From an uncultured bacterium (GTDB lineage Bacteria > Bdellovibrionota_C > UBA2361 > JANWWW01), in NCBI GenBank assembly GCA_938038205.1, contig CALHSA010000029.1:1-30184 (forward strand): DNA of 30,184 nt, given 5' to 3'. The number at the start of each line of letters is the position of its first letter. The stretch's first letter is position 1. Under the pieces are notes generated by a model. It did not search any database and had not been told where the DNA came from. It saw nothing but the letters and a program-made list of their open reading frames with translations. Shown one piece after another: positions 15,677-25,252 of the stretch. The translations under genes were made by a program, and so were the position numbers.

Positions 15677-15705
15677 TTAAAAATGATCCAAGTTTTGTTT
15701 AAAAT
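15677..15705 (+). promoter_or_regulatory. Candidate leuS promoter
   Basis: TTAAAA (15677-15682), 17 bases, TAAAAT (15700-15705), then 11 bases to the GTG start, leaving a leader of roughly 4-5 bases. Confidence 0.35.
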
Positions 15706-15716
15706 TAGTAAGCATT

Positions 15717-18302
15717 GTGGAGTACAAATTTCTCGAAATAGAGAGAAAATGGCAAGAATTATGGGAGAAAGAAAAGACTTTCAAAACTCCAGTTAAACCC
15801 TCTGGAGAAAAGATATACATTTTAGACATGTTTCCTTACCCCAGTGGATCTGGCTTACATGTAGGGCATCCCCTTGGATATACAGCAACTGATATTTACG
15901 CAAGATTTAAAAGAATGAACGGCTTCTCTGTTTTGCACCCAATGGGTTTTGATAGTTTTGGGCTTCCCGCTGAACAGCATGCTATAGCTACTGGAGAGCA
16001 CCCCTCAATTGAAACTGAAAGAAATTGTGCTAGATTTCGGGAACAGCTTAAACGTGTGGGTTTTTCTTACGACTGGGATAGAGAAATAAAAACATCTGAT
16101 AAAAATTACTATAAGTGGACACAATATATTTTCACTTTACTTTATAACTCTTATTACGATGAAAAACAAAACAGAGCTCGCCATATTTCAGAACTTGAAA
16201 TTCCAGCAGGTATCTCGGATCCTCTTGAGATTCAGGATTACCAAGACAAATTTCGATTGGCTTACTTAGATTACTCTTATGTAAATTTTTGCCCAGAACT
16301 TGGCACTGTTTTAGCAAATGAGGAAGTAATTGATGGGAAAAGTGAGCGAGGCGGATATGATGTCATTAGAATTCCAATCAAACAGTGGGTTTTAAGAATC
16401 ACTGCCTACGCCGAAAGACTCTTAGATGATTTAGCTGATTTAGATTGGCCTGAATCAATTAAGGAACAGCAGCGAAACTGGATAGGCAAAAGTTATGGGC
16501 ACAAAGTTAGATTTTTTATTAATGAATTAAATGACTACATTGAGTGTTTCACAACGAGACTTGATACACTTCCAGGAGTTACCTTCATTGCGATAGCCCC
16601 CGAAGTTGCTGGTTTAGATAAGAGATTCCAAACTAATGCTAAAGTTACAGATTTTCTGCATAATGTTTTAAAAAAATCTGAGAGAGATAGAGCTATAGAG
16701 AAATCAAAAAACGGAGTAAACACAGGCTTGGTTGCTATTAACCCACTAACCCAAGAGCCAATACCAATTTTTGTAGCAGAGTATGTGCTTTCTGGTTACG
16801 GGACAGGAGTGGTTATGGGAGTTCCAGCGCATGATCAAAGAGATTTTGAATTTGCAATTCAGAATAATTTGCCAATCAGACAAGTTGTTTATCCTAGGGA
16901 TAAAATTAAAGTAGAGGGTGCTTTTACTGAGGAAGGAGTTATTTTAGAGTTAAAATTAAAAGGGTTTTCTTTCACAAATATTTCTTCGGAAGAAGCAAAG
17001 AAGTTAATATGCGAGCATTTACCGGAAGCTTGCACACCAGCAAAATCTTTTAAACTTAGGGATTGGATTTTCTCAAGGCAACGATACTGGGGTGAACCAA
17101 TTCCAATCATACACTGGGAAGATGGTTTAAGATCTTGTCTTGAACTTAAGGATTTACCTTTAGAGCTTCCACATGTTTCTGATTTTACACCAACCAAAGA
17201 TGGCTCCAGTCCTCTGGCAAAAGTTAAAGATTGGATTGAGGTTCGAGATCCGAAAACCGGTAAAAAGGGTTTCAGAGATACAAATACAATGCCTCAGTGG
17301 GCTGGCAGCTGTTGGTACTATCTTCGTTTCATAGATCCACATAATGATGCAGATTTTGTAAATCATGAGTTAGAGAAGTTATGGATGCCAGTTGATTTGT
17401 ATGTTGGAGGAGCAGAGCATGCTGTTCTTCATCTTCTGTATGCAAGATTCTGGCATAAATTTCTATATGATTTAGGAAAAGTTTCTACCAGTGAACCTTT
17501 TAAAAAACTTTTTAACCAAGGAATGGTTCTAAGTTATGCTTACAAAGACTCTAGGGGAGCTCTTGTAGCCACAGATCAGGTTGTTGAGAGAGACGGCAAA
17601 TTTTATAAAAAAGATTCTAACGAGCCTCTTGAGCAAATAGTTGCAAAAATGTCAAAGAGTCTTCGTAACGTAATTGATCCCCTTGAGGTCATAAATGAAT
17701 ATGGAGCTGATACTCTTAGGCTGTATTTAATGTTCATGGGCCCTTTAAATGAAAAGAGAATCTGGAACACAAAAGCTGTAATGGGAATTTTTCGTTTCTT
17801 GAAAAGAGTCTATGCTTGGATTCAAACGGCCCCTGCTCAGGATGATGATCGCGTTTCATCAGAGCTAAATAAATTGGTTTATAAAGTTACTGATGATATA
17901 GAGAAATTAAGGTTTAACACAGCCATAGCTGCAATGATGGAGTTCTTAAATTTTGTGGAAACTACCTCAACCTCAATAGACACAAGGAAAACCTTCATAA
18001 AATTGTTGTCACCATTTGCTCCTCATTTAGCAGAGGAGTGTTGGGAAATTTTAGGGGAGCCTCCTTTTATTTCTAACTCCTCATGGCCAAAGTATGACCT
18101 TAGTTTATTAAGCTCGGAGAGATTTACTGTTGTTGTGCAGATTAATGGTAAGAAAAAGAGAACATTCGAGGTTTCTCCTCCATGTTCAGATGAGGATATA
18201 AAAATTAAAGCATTGGAACTTTTAGGTAACTTAAGTTACAAAAAATGCTTTGTTGTAAAAGATAAGGGTAACAATCCCTGCCTAATAAATTTTGTTGTTT
18301 AA
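15717..18302 (+). CDS. leuS: Leucyl-tRNA synthetase
   Basis: 861 residues from a GTG. Class I signatures are HVGH (48-51, inside PYPSGSGLHVGHPLGY) and KMSKS (644-648). The CP1 editing domain is present (ETFTTRLDTLPGVTF-like block near 280 and GYGTGVVMGVPAHDQRDF near 360). SGSCWYYLRF and the C-terminal anticodon-binding and tRNA-contact domains complete it. The segment RARHISELEIPAGISDPL...NFCPELGTVLANEEVIDGKSERGGYDV resembles the long insertion type of Planctomycetes/Verrucomicrobia-like enzymes rather than the E. coli type; this is recollection, not a search. No Shine-Dalgarno. The stop is 2 bases from the convergent unknown gene. Confidence 0.98.
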   Translation: MEYKFLEIERKWQELWEKEKTFKTPVKPSGEKIYILDMFPYPSGSGLHVGHPLGYTATDIYARFKRMNGFSVLHPMGFDSFGLPAEQHAIATGEHPSIETERNCARFREQLKRVGFSYDWDREIKTSDKNYYKWTQYIFTLLYNSYYDEKQNRARHISELEIPAGISDPLEIQDYQDKFRLAYLDYSYVNFCPELGTVLANEEVIDGKSERGGYDVIRIPIKQWVLRITAYAERLLDDLADLDWPESIKEQQRNWIGKSYGHKVRFFINELNDYIECFTTRLDTLPGVTFIAIAPEVAGLDKRFQTNAKVTDFLHNVLKKSERDRAIEKSKNGVNTGLVAINPLTQEPIPIFVAEYVLSGYGTGVVMGVPAHDQRDFEFAIQNNLPIRQVVYPRDKIKVEGAFTEEGVILELKLKGFSFTNISSEEAKKLICEHLPEACTPAKSFKLRDWIFSRQRYWGEPIPIIHWEDGLRSCLELKDLPLELPHVSDFTPTKDGSSPLAKVKDWIEVRDPKTGKKGFRDTNTMPQWAGSCWYYLRFIDPHNDADFVNHELEKLWMPVDLYVGGAEHAVLHLLYARFWHKFLYDLGKVSTSEPFKKLFNQGMVLSYAYKDSRGALVATDQVVERDGKFYKKDSNEPLEQIVAKMSKSLRNVIDPLEVINEYGADTLRLYLMFMGPLNEKRIWNTKAVMGIFRFLKRVYAWIQTAPAQDDDRVSSELNKLVYKVTDDIEKLRFNTAIAAMMEFLNFVETTSTSIDTRKTFIKLLSPFAPHLAEECWEILGEPPFISNSSWPKYDLSLLSSERFTVVVQINGKKKRTFEVSPPCSDEDIKIKALELLGNLSYKKCFVVKDKGNNPCLINFVV

Positions 18303-18304
18303 AA

Positions 18305-19387
18305 TTAATTGAATATATCTATCTCCTCTATACAAGCTGCAGGAACCGTAACTTCAGCTTTTATTGTAGTGTTTGACAATGGTCCTCTGAGTTTTACACC
18401 CGGACAAATGATACCTGAAGGAAAAGTAACATCATTTTTACAAAATTCAGCGGATGCGAACACGTAGTTCCAGTATGGATCAACTGTCACTCTATAACCA
18501 GGTTTGCTAGAAATACTAATTTCATCTCCCCAAACCCAAATCTCAGGTCGAATAGATCCAGCACGTATTTGTGTTCTTGCAGACACAGAACAATCTAAAC
18601 CATCTACCATCTCAAAAAATTTAATCACCCGGAGCTGCAGCTCCGATTCCGAGAATCTTTCAGTTAAGCAGAGTGCGAAATCCAGCTCTTTAGAAACATT
18701 CGACGAAACTTCAACACCAAGAACATCAAAAACTTCTTCAGACGCATGGGCCAAGATAATTCCTCTTACACCGATTTCCCTTGCAAGTTTAACAGCATCA
18801 GGTGTCACTGTTTTAATTCCAACTAAAATATACCCAGCCATACTCTTATCCAAATCTGATTCTCTAAGGGTTTCGTTGTACTTTCTCAAGTTCAATATTT
18901 TGCCAAAAACATCTCCTCCAACCCCATAAACACACTGCAGAAGATGACCAACACCCTCAATTTCTACTGAGTTATTCTCAATTTTTAACACTGTACCTTT
19001 ATAAAAAGCTGGAATAAGTTTTCTTTCAGGATTAAAACTCAATATGACTGCTTGTCTATCCTCTGAAATTATTAAAACTTCCCCATCTACCGGAGATACC
19101 ATAGAAATCTCCCCCAACCCTAGTAACCCTTTTTTGATGAATAAAGGATCTCCCTTTCTTATCTTATCACCTTGTTTCACTAATAAACCTCGCCTAAATT
19201 GCTCCTTAGAAACACTATAATACTGAGACAAAGAAACTTCTATAAACTCATGCTTAGTCTCAGATATCAGCAATCCTTGTTCAGGTAAAACCTCACTTCC
19301 CTCAGTTACGATTGGTTTATATCCATGTTGAGACCTTGAAGCCCTAAATTTTAGGTTAAAACAAACCTTCTGATTAAAACCACTCAT
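18305..19387 (-). CDS. Uncharacterised protein with a barrel-sandwich (lipoyl/RnfC-like) segment
   Basis: 360 residues, no membrane segment or signal peptide. Residues ~66-110 (RGLLVKQGDKIRKGDPLF, then SPVDGEVLIISEDR) look like the half-barrel seen in biotinyl/lipoyl carriers and RnfC N-termini, but without a modified-lysine motif. KGTVLKI and a GVGHLLQCVYGVGG block follow, then a middle alpha/beta part (LVGIKTVTPDAVKLAREIGVRGIILAH) and RAGSIRPEIWVWGDEI. This order recalls uncharacterised proteins I associate with Chloroflexi; no function is known to me. It starts 45 bases after rplW on the same strand, where rplB would be expected, so it may be co-transcribed with ribosomal genes. No Shine-Dalgarno. 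Confidence 0.75.
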   Translation of the reverse strand: MSGFNQKVCFNLKFRASRSQHGYKPIVTEGSEVLPEQGLLISETKHEFIEVSLSQYYSVSKEQFRRGLLVKQGDKIRKGDPLFIKKGLLGLGEISMVSPVDGEVLIISEDRQAVILSFNPERKLIPAFYKGTVLKIENNSVEIEGVGHLLQCVYGVGGDVFGKILNLRKYNETLRESDLDKSMAGYILVGIKTVTPDAVKLAREIGVRGIILAHASEEVFDVLGVEVSSNVSKELDFALCLTERFSESELQLRVIKFFEMVDGLDCSVSARTQIRAGSIRPEIWVWGDEISISSKPGYRVTVDPYWNYVFASAEFCKNDVTFPSGIICPGVKLRGPLSNTTIKAEVTVPAACIEEIDIFN

Positions 19388-19432
19388 TATAGGTAAAAAT
19401 AAGGATAAATTAATCTTCTAAACAGTGATAAA

Positions 19433-19729
19433 CTAAACCTGATCAAAAAGCGGCAAACTATAACCCGGAGCAAGAGTGATGTAAGCCTTCTTGAAATTGG
19501 GTCTATATCCTACCTCTCCTTTCCGATTCATTTTTCTTTTTCCAATAAAGTTCAAAGTTCTAACTTTTTCAACTTTAACCTCAAAAATTCGCTCAAGGGC
19601 CTCCTTAATACTAGTCTTATTGGCTTTAGGGTCAACCTTTACTACATATACCCTACCTCCTTGGCCCAATTTAAAAGCTTTTTCAGTCAAAACTACTTCT
19701 TTAATTAAATCAAAATCTTTATAACTCAT
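19433..19729 (-). CDS. rplW: 50S ribosomal protein L23
   Basis: 98 residues. LIKEVVLTEKAFKLG at the start, VYVVKVDPKANKTSIKEALERIFEVKVEKVRTLNFIGKRK and a short basic C-terminal part match L23, which lines the peptide exit tunnel and docks trigger factor and SRP. Its ATG overlaps the rplD stop by 4 bases, the usual S10-operon coupling. Confidence 0.96.
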   Translation of the reverse strand: MSYKDFDLIKEVVLTEKAFKLGQGGRVYVVKVDPKANKTSIKEALERIFEVKVEKVRTLNFIGKRKMNRKGEVGYRPNFKKAYITLAPGYSLPLFDQV

Positions 19730-20334
19730 ACCCCTGCACTCTGAATACCATTATTAACCCAATCAGTAATTGAGTCGCCAAGATTATTTGGGCAAATTAT
19801 ATAGTCGTAATCTAGAAAATCTACAGCAGATAATTGCCTCCAGTACTTCCAAGAAACCCCTCTCATGTTTCTAACCGATAAAAAAAAGTTCAAATCCCTC
19901 TTCTCGCCTAACAAAATTAAAACTTTACATTTTTGATAGTTATCGCCTACTACACTTTTCAACCATTTAGATGCCTCTTTTGTTGAGGGTTTAGATAATG
20001 AGGGAAACTCAACTTTTTTAAATCTACCTTCAGCTTCAAAAATTTTGTAAGCTTCCTTTCTAGCTTTTATAAGCTTTTTTCTTGGTATTCTAAAAGAATA
20101 ATCTCTTGGCTGTGGTCCATGAGCTACTGCTCCTCCAACCCAAATTGGAGAGTCAAAACCTCCAGCCCTTGCTCTTCCAGTTCCCTTCTGTTTCCAAGGT
20201 TTCCTACCACTAACCTCCATTTTTCTTTTATTTAAGGTTGCATGGTTACCCCTCCTTAGATTCCTTCGATGCCAATAGTTAACCTCGAAGAAAAGAGACT
20301 CTAAGGAATTACTTGAGCTTTCCGCGTTACTCAT
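19726..20334 (-). CDS. rplD: 50S ribosomal protein L4, N-terminus shortened
   Basis: 202 residues. The conserved loop that reaches into the exit tunnel is intact (GRKPWKQKGTGRARAGGFDSPIWVGGAVAHGPQPRDYSF), as are the later KVLILLGEKRDLNFFLSVRN and the DYDYIICP region. The KPW..KGTGRAR block begins about 10 residues earlier than in E. coli L4: the first strand (MELVL-like) is missing and replaced by a Ser-rich start. An in-frame TAA only six codons upstream rules out a longer start. The 51-base gap before it carries TATAAT 9 bases from the ATG, a possible internal promoter. Confidence 0.95.
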   Translation of the reverse strand: MSNAESSSNSLESLFFEVNYWHRRNLRRGNHATLNKRKMEVSGRKPWKQKGTGRARAGGFDSPIWVGGAVAHGPQPRDYSFRIPRKKLIKARKEAYKIFEAEGRFKKVEFPSLSKPSTKEASKWLKSVVGDNYQKCKVLILLGEKRDLNFFLSVRNMRGVSWKYWRQLSAVDFLDYDYIICPNNLGDSITDWVNNGIQSAGV

Positions 20335-20385
20335 TTTTGCTAAATTATATTAAATAAATAATTCAAAAATCAAAAAAATTTAAAA

Positions 20386-21045
20386 CTAAACCGCCTGCAA
20401 TTCTGATTTTTTTGTTAATTTGATTGCAGGTCTAATTTTAATTATTGAATTTATATGACCCGGAACAGCACCCCTTACAGCTATGATTCCTTCATCGGGA
20501 TATACTCCCACTATTTTAAGGTTAAGAACCGTAACATTCTCACAACCATACCTGCCAGGTAATCTTTTTCCCTTAAAAACCTTACCTGGATATTTTCTAC
20601 AACCAATACTTCCAACATTTCGCCTCGCCTCATGTGTTCCCCTAGTTGCTGGAGGTCCCGACATGTTGTGCCTCTTTAAAACTCCAGTAAAACCTCTCCC
20701 TTTAGAGATACCCTGACAGTCAACAATCGCACCCACCTTTAACCAAGATGGTACTTCAACTTTACTTCCTATTTGAAAACTCTCTGAGTTTTCAACTTTC
20801 AGCTCCTTAAACGATCTAAAGGCCGAAGTAAGACCATTTTTAACTAACCAACCTTTTGTTGGTTTATTAGCTCTTGCTAAAGGTATGGAGTCATAACCAA
20901 CTACCAAAGCACTATACCCATTCTTCTCAACTGTACGAATATCAACTATAACACACTCCTCAATTGATAAAAGTGTTACAGGGTGCTCAACACCATTTGA
21001 GTCGAAAATTCTGCTACAACCAAGCTTCCTAGCTAAAAACTCCAT
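20386..21045 (-). CDS. rplC: 50S ribosomal protein L3
   Basis: 219 residues. It opens MEFLARKLGCSRIFDSNGVEHPVTLL. The conserved core GVLKRHNMSGPPATRGTHEARRNVGSIGCRKYPGKVFKGKRLPGRYG and VPGHINSIIKIRPA near the end identify L3, which organises the peptidyl-transferase-side 23S rRNA. One base separates it from rpsJ, and GAGG lies 9 bases before the ATG, inside the rpsJ end. Confidence 0.97.
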   Translation of the reverse strand: MEFLARKLGCSRIFDSNGVEHPVTLLSIEECVIVDIRTVEKNGYSALVVGYDSIPLARANKPTKGWLVKNGLTSAFRSFKELKVENSESFQIGSKVEVPSWLKVGAIVDCQGISKGRGFTGVLKRHNMSGPPATRGTHEARRNVGSIGCRKYPGKVFKGKRLPGRYGCENVTVLNLKIVGVYPDEGIIAVRGAVPGHINSIIKIRPAIKLTKKSELQAV

Positions 21046-21046
21046 G

Positions 21047-21361
21047 CTAGAGTACCTCTATTTTAACATCTACACCACTTGGAAGCTCAATACTCCCAAG
21101 CTGATCTATTGTTGTTGGGTTAGGATCTAAAATATCAACTAACCTAGCGTGCCATCTGATCTCAAACTGCTCCCTTGATTTTTTATCTGTAAACGTACTT
21201 CGCTGAATCGTAAACCGCTTTATCTTTGTAGGTAAAGGAACAGGACCAGAAACCCTGGATCCAGATCTCCTGGCAATCGTTAAAATTTCATTTACCGATT
21301 TTTCTATTGTCTCAGGATCAAAGCTAACCAGTTTGATCCTTATTATACCTCCGTTTATCAC
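21047..21361 (-). CDS. rpsJ: 30S ribosomal protein S10
   Basis: 104 residues from GTG 21361, five bases after the tuf stop. IRIKLVSFDPETIEKSVNEILTIARRSG, SGPVPLPTKIKRFTIQRSTFTDKKSREQFEIRWHARLVDIL and a final VDVKIEVL are typical of S10/NusE. A GGAGG lies inside the first codons but is followed only by ATA codons; the GTG gives the normal distance to IRIKL, so I keep it. S10 also takes part in antitermination. Confidence 0.95.
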   Translation of the reverse strand: MINGGIIRIKLVSFDPETIEKSVNEILTIARRSGSRVSGPVPLPTKIKRFTIQRSTFTDKKSREQFEIRWHARLVDILDPNPTTIDQLGSIELPSGVDVKIEVL

Positions 21362-21366
21362 CTACC

Positions 21367-22563
21367 CTATGCAATGATATCAGTTACTATTCCAGAGCCT
21401 ATTGTTCTTCCACCTTCTCTGATAGCAAATCTAGTTTGTGGCTCAAGTGCTACAGATTTTTGTAACTCAACCTCGATAGTTACCTGATCACCCGGCATAG
21501 CCATCTCTACCCCTTGAGGAAGATTTACGGTTCCTGTTACGTCAGTGGTTCTGAAATAAAATTGTGGCCTATATCCCGAAAAGAATGGAGTGTGTCTTCC
21601 ACCCTCTTCCTTTTTGAGTACGTAAACCTGACCCTTAAATTTAGTATGAGGTGTAATTGTTCCAGGCTTACATAATACTTGACCTCTTTCAACATCAGTT
21701 CTTTTGATACCTCTTAAAAGGCAACCAGCATTATCACCAGCAACACCCTCATCTAAGGTTTTTCTAAACATTTCTATACCAGTAACCACAGTCTTAATCG
21801 ATGGTCTTAATCCAACTATCTCAACCTCTTCTCCAACCTTGATTCTACCTCTCTCAATTCTACCTGTTACGACCGTACCTCTACCTTCAATCGAGAACAC
21901 ATCTTCGATAGCCATTAAAAATGGCTTATCAATCTCTCTTTGCGGTAAAGGAATATACTCATCAAGAGCATCCAGAAGCTTTTTAATTGCTTGAACTCCA
22001 AGCTCTGAATCCTCTAGATTCAAAGCTTTTAAGGCAGAACCCCTTATAAATGGACACTCATCTCCAGGAAAACCGTACTGGCTTAATAAATCTCTTACCT
22101 CCATTTCTACAAGGTCTAATAGCTCTGGATCATCAACTAGGTCACATTTGTTTAAAAAGACAACAATATACGGAACTCCAACCTGCCTAGCAAGTAGAAT
22201 ATGCTCTCTGGTTTGAGGCATAGGACCATCAACAGCAGATACCACGAGAATTGAGCCATCCATTTGAGCAGCTCCAGTTATCATGTTTTTGACATAGTCA
22301 GCATGACCTGGGCAATCAACGTGGGCATAGTGCCGATTTTGAGTTTCATACTCGACATGAGCACTAGCCACGGTAAGCGTCTTAGTTGGGTCTCTTTCTA
22401 TACCACCCTTTGCAATCTCTTTGTAACTTTTGGGAGTGGCTAGGCCATCTCTGGCCTGAACAGCTAATATAGCTGCAGTTAGAGTAGTTTTACCATGATC
22501 CACGTGCCCAATAGTTCCTACATTAACGTGAGGTTTAGTTCTCTCAAAAGCTTTCTTTGCCAT
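21367..22563 (-). CDS. tuf: Elongation factor Tu
   Basis: 398 residues. GTP-binding motifs are GHVDHGKTT, the switch I region [40 protein letters not shown] and GSALKAL. In switch I the usual ITI reads LTV, and the threonine is retained. Domain 2/3 blocks ([58 protein letters not shown]) are complete. It delivers aminoacyl-tRNA to the ribosome. It sits 22 bases after fusA, as in the str operon; no Shine-Dalgarno is apparent. Confidence 0.98.
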   Translation of the reverse strand: MAKKAFERTKPHVNVGTIGHVDHGKTTLTAAILAVQARDGLATPKSYKEIAKGGIERDPTKTLTVASAHVEYETQNRHYAHVDCPGHADYVKNMITGAAQMDGSILVVSAVDGPMPQTREHILLARQVGVPYIVVFLNKCDLVDDPELLDLVEMEVRDLLSQYGFPGDECPFIRGSALKALNLEDSELGVQAIKKLLDALDEYIPLPQREIDKPFLMAIEDVFSIEGRGTVVTGRIERGRIKVGEEVEIVGLRPSIKTVVTGIEMFRKTLDEGVAGDNAGCLLRGIKRTDVERGQVLCKPGTITPHTKFKGQVYVLKKEEGGRHTPFFSGYRPQFYFRTTDVTGTVNLPQGVEMAMPGDQVTIEVELQKSVALEPQTRFAIREGGRTIGSGIVTDIIA

Positions 22564-22585
22564 AGTTTAAATCGTTGCTAGTTTA

Positions 22586-24688
22586 TCACTTTCTCCCTCT
22601 AGACTCAACAATCTCCTGGATTAAATTTGGTGGAACTTCCTCATAACCATAAAATTCCATGGTAAAACTTGCCCTTCCTTGACTCAAACTTCGAACATCA
22701 GTTGAGTAACCAAACATCTCAGCTAACGGAACATGAGCTCTAATTACTTGAGCACCACCACGATGCTCCATTCCAAGTATCCTAGCCCTTCTTCTGTTAA
22801 TATCACCCACTATGTTACTCACATACTCTTCTGGAGACGAAACCTCTAAAAGCATAATTGGCTCAAGTAATGTTAATCCGGCTTTCCTACACAATTCTTT
22901 TGTACACATTGCAGCAGCTATTTTAAAAGCAAGTTCACTAGAGTCAACCTCGTGAAAACTACCAAAATAAAGAGTTATTTTAAGATCTATAACTGGATAA
23001 TTCGCGAGTACACCCTCATTAAGAGCCTCACATACCCCTTTCTCAACAGCCGGAATATACTCTTTTGGAATCACCCCGCCCTTGATCTCATCAACAAATT
23101 TAAATCCGCTTCCACGAGGCAAAGGTTCAGCTCTTAAGCAAACATGCCCATACTGTCCACGACCACCTGACTGCTTAACATGCTTGTACTCTGCTTCTGC
23201 CTTTGATTTAATAGTTTCTCGGTAAGCAACCTGAGGTTTACCAAGATTTGCACTAACACCAAACTCCCTTAATAACCTCTGTTGAACTATTTCTAGGTGA
23301 AGCTCCCCCATTCCCGAAATAATTGTTTGACCAGACTCATGATCCACTGACAGTTGCAGAGATGGATCCTCCTTTACAAGTTTTCCAAGCGCTATACTTA
23401 ACTTCTCCTCATCTGCTCTAGTTTTAGGCTCAATTGCTACACTTATTACAGGTGTTGGAGGCTCAATTGACTCCAGCACGATTGGATTATCTGGATCACA
23501 AAGCGTATCTCCTGTGATTACTTCTTTCAAACCTACAGCAGCTCCGATATCACCAGCTTCCAAAATTTTTACCTCTTCTTTTTTGTCAGCATGAAGTCTT
23601 ACAAGTCTTCCAATCCTTTCACGCTTACCATATCTGGGAATAAAAACTGTATCACCTTGTTCTATTTTTCCTGAGTAAACCCTGATAAAAGTCAGCATGC
23701 CTACATAAGGATCTGATACAATTTTGAACGCCAAAGCAGCCAAAGGTTCGTTCGGATCAGCCCTTCTTTCTACTATCTCATCAGATTTATACTTAGTACC
23801 CTTAACAGGTGGAATATCCAAAGGACTTGGTAAGTAATCAATTACTCCATCCAAAAGTGGCTGAACTCCTTTGTTTTTAAACGAACTTCCACAAAACACA
23901 GGAAATACATTCATAGCGATGGTATGTTTTCTTAAGGCTTTTTTAATTAAATCTTCATCAGGCTCCTCCCCATCCAAAAGCTTGGATAAAATCTCATCAT
24001 CAACTTCACTAAGTATTTCAAGCATTTCTTCTCTAGCTTTCTTTGCTTCATCCAAAAGTGTACCTGTCAGCTCTATAACATCGTAGTCAGCCCCTTTTGT
24101 TTCATCCTTGTAGATATATCCCTTGAGTTTGATAAGATCAACGACTCCTCTGAAATCTGATTCTTTACCAATTGGAATTTGAACAGGACATGCTCTTGCT
24201 TTAAGCTTATCCCTAATCGTTTGAACACTGAAATTGAAATCCGCGCCCAATTTATCCATCTTATTTATATAGCAGATTCTCGGAACCCTGAATTTTGATG
24301 CCTGCCGCCAAACCGTTTCTGACTGAGGCTCTACTCCATTTACACCATCAAAAACCGCTATGGCTCCATCCAAAACTCTTAAACTACGCTCCACCTCAAT
24401 GGTAAAATCTACGTGGCCTGGGGTATCAATTATATTTATTTTATGTTGAGGTTTATCCCTAAATGAACCAGACCAAAAACATGTAGTAGCTGCTGCAGTT
24501 ATTGTTATTCCTCTTTCTTGTTCTAACTCCATGTAGTCCATAGTTGCTGATCCCTCATGGACCTCGCCTAACTTGTAATTAATTCCTGTGTAGAACAGAA
24601 TTCTTTCAGTTGTAGTTGTTTTACCTGCATCAATATGTGCAGCAATACCAATATTTCTTACTCTGGACAGGTCAATCTGCTTACTCAT
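22586..24688 (-). CDS. fusA: Elongation factor G
   Basis: 700 residues. G domain: [56 protein letters not shown]. Domain IV/V signatures include [28 protein letters not shown] and [19 protein letters not shown]. It catalyses translocation, and with RRF ribosome recycling. Full length with no frameshift. It follows rpsG by 31 bases; no Shine-Dalgarno. Confidence 0.98.
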   Translation of the reverse strand: MSKQIDLSRVRNIGIAAHIDAGKTTTTERILFYTGINYKLGEVHEGSATMDYMELEQERGITITAAATTCFWSGSFRDKPQHKINIIDTPGHVDFTIEVERSLRVLDGAIAVFDGVNGVEPQSETVWRQASKFRVPRICYINKMDKLGADFNFSVQTIRDKLKARACPVQIPIGKESDFRGVVDLIKLKGYIYKDETKGADYDVIELTGTLLDEAKKAREEMLEILSEVDDEILSKLLDGEEPDEDLIKKALRKHTIAMNVFPVFCGSSFKNKGVQPLLDGVIDYLPSPLDIPPVKGTKYKSDEIVERRADPNEPLAALAFKIVSDPYVGMLTFIRVYSGKIEQGDTVFIPRYGKRERIGRLVRLHADKKEEVKILEAGDIGAAVGLKEVITGDTLCDPDNPIVLESIEPPTPVISVAIEPKTRADEEKLSIALGKLVKEDPSLQLSVDHESGQTIISGMGELHLEIVQQRLLREFGVSANLGKPQVAYRETIKSKAEAEYKHVKQSGGRGQYGHVCLRAEPLPRGSGFKFVDEIKGGVIPKEYIPAVEKGVCEALNEGVLANYPVIDLKITLYFGSFHEVDSSELAFKIAAAMCTKELCRKAGLTLLEPIMLLEVSSPEEYVSNIVGDINRRRARILGMEHRGGAQVIRAHVPLAEMFGYSTDVRSLSQGRASFTMEFYGYEEVPPNLIQEIVESRGRK

Positions 24689-24719
24689 AGCAAAAATCCA
24701 TCAAGTGAAAAAAACTATA

Positions 24720-25196
24720 CTACCATCGAAAATGCATAAAGGCTTTATTCGCCTCAGCCATTTTATGTGTTTCCTCTCTTTTCTTAATTGCTCCTCCTTT
24801 ATTATTAAAGGCATCAAACAACTCTCCAGCTAGTTTTTTCCCAAAACCTCTTTCAGAGGTTCTGGCTCTTGCGCTATTTTTTATCCATCTAAGAGCTAAA
24901 CTTATAGCTCTTCTAGGATTTACCTCAACCGGAACCTGGTAATTTGCACCTCCAACTCTCCTTGACCTTAGCTCTACTAGAGGTTTTACATTATCAACAG
25001 CTAACTGAAGCGCCTCAACAGGATTTAGTTTTGTTTTCTCTGACAGCTCATTCAAAGCTTGATAAACGAACTTTTCAGCTATCCTCTTCTTACCATTTTT
25101 CATGATCACATTAATCAGTTTGTTAACTAAAGTGCTTCCGTAAATCGGATCTGGCCCTACATCTCTAACAAAGCTTTTCTTCTTCTTTCTCGGCAT
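24720..25196 (-). CDS. rpsG: 30S ribosomal protein S7
   Basis: 158 residues. MPRKKK start, DPIYGSTLVNKLINVIMKNGKKRIAEKFVYQAL, VEVNPRRAISLALRWI and the terminal EETHKMAEANKAFMHFRW are diagnostic. S7 is the primary binder of the 16S 3' major domain and an autoregulator of the str operon in E. coli. It is the first gene here: rpsL, normally directly upstream, is absent and minE lies there instead. Confidence 0.98.
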   Translation of the reverse strand: MPRKKKKSFVRDVGPDPIYGSTLVNKLINVIMKNGKKRIAEKFVYQALNELSEKTKLNPVEALQLAVDNVKPLVELRSRRVGGANYQVPVEVNPRRAISLALRWIKNSARARTSERGFGKKLAGELFDAFNNKGGAIKKREETHKMAEANKAFMHFRW

Positions 25197-25207
25197 TTAG
25201 TACCTAG

Positions 25208-25236
25208 ATTATAATAAACTCAAAACTTGATTTCAA
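25208..25236 (-). promoter_or_regulatory. Promoter of the rpsG-fusA-tuf-rpsJ-rplCDW operon
   Basis: On the minus strand TTGAAA (25231-25236), exactly 17 bases, then a consensus TATAAT (25208-25213), then 11 bases to the rpsG ATG. This is the best -35/-10 pair ahead of any translation gene here. The leader would be about 5 bases, leaving no room for a classical S7 autoregulatory site. Confidence 0.6.
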
Positions 25237-25252
25237 AAAACTAACGATAGAA

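Noticed and set aside
16889-17197. 102-residue minus-strand frame inside leuS, and similar frames opposite other genes
   Set aside because: Antisense shadows of well-conserved genes, without start signals or recognisable motifs.
21340-21361. rpsJ starting at an ATA codon after the internal GGAGG
   Set aside because: ATA is a very rare start; GTG at 21361 gives the normal S10 length and couples to tuf.
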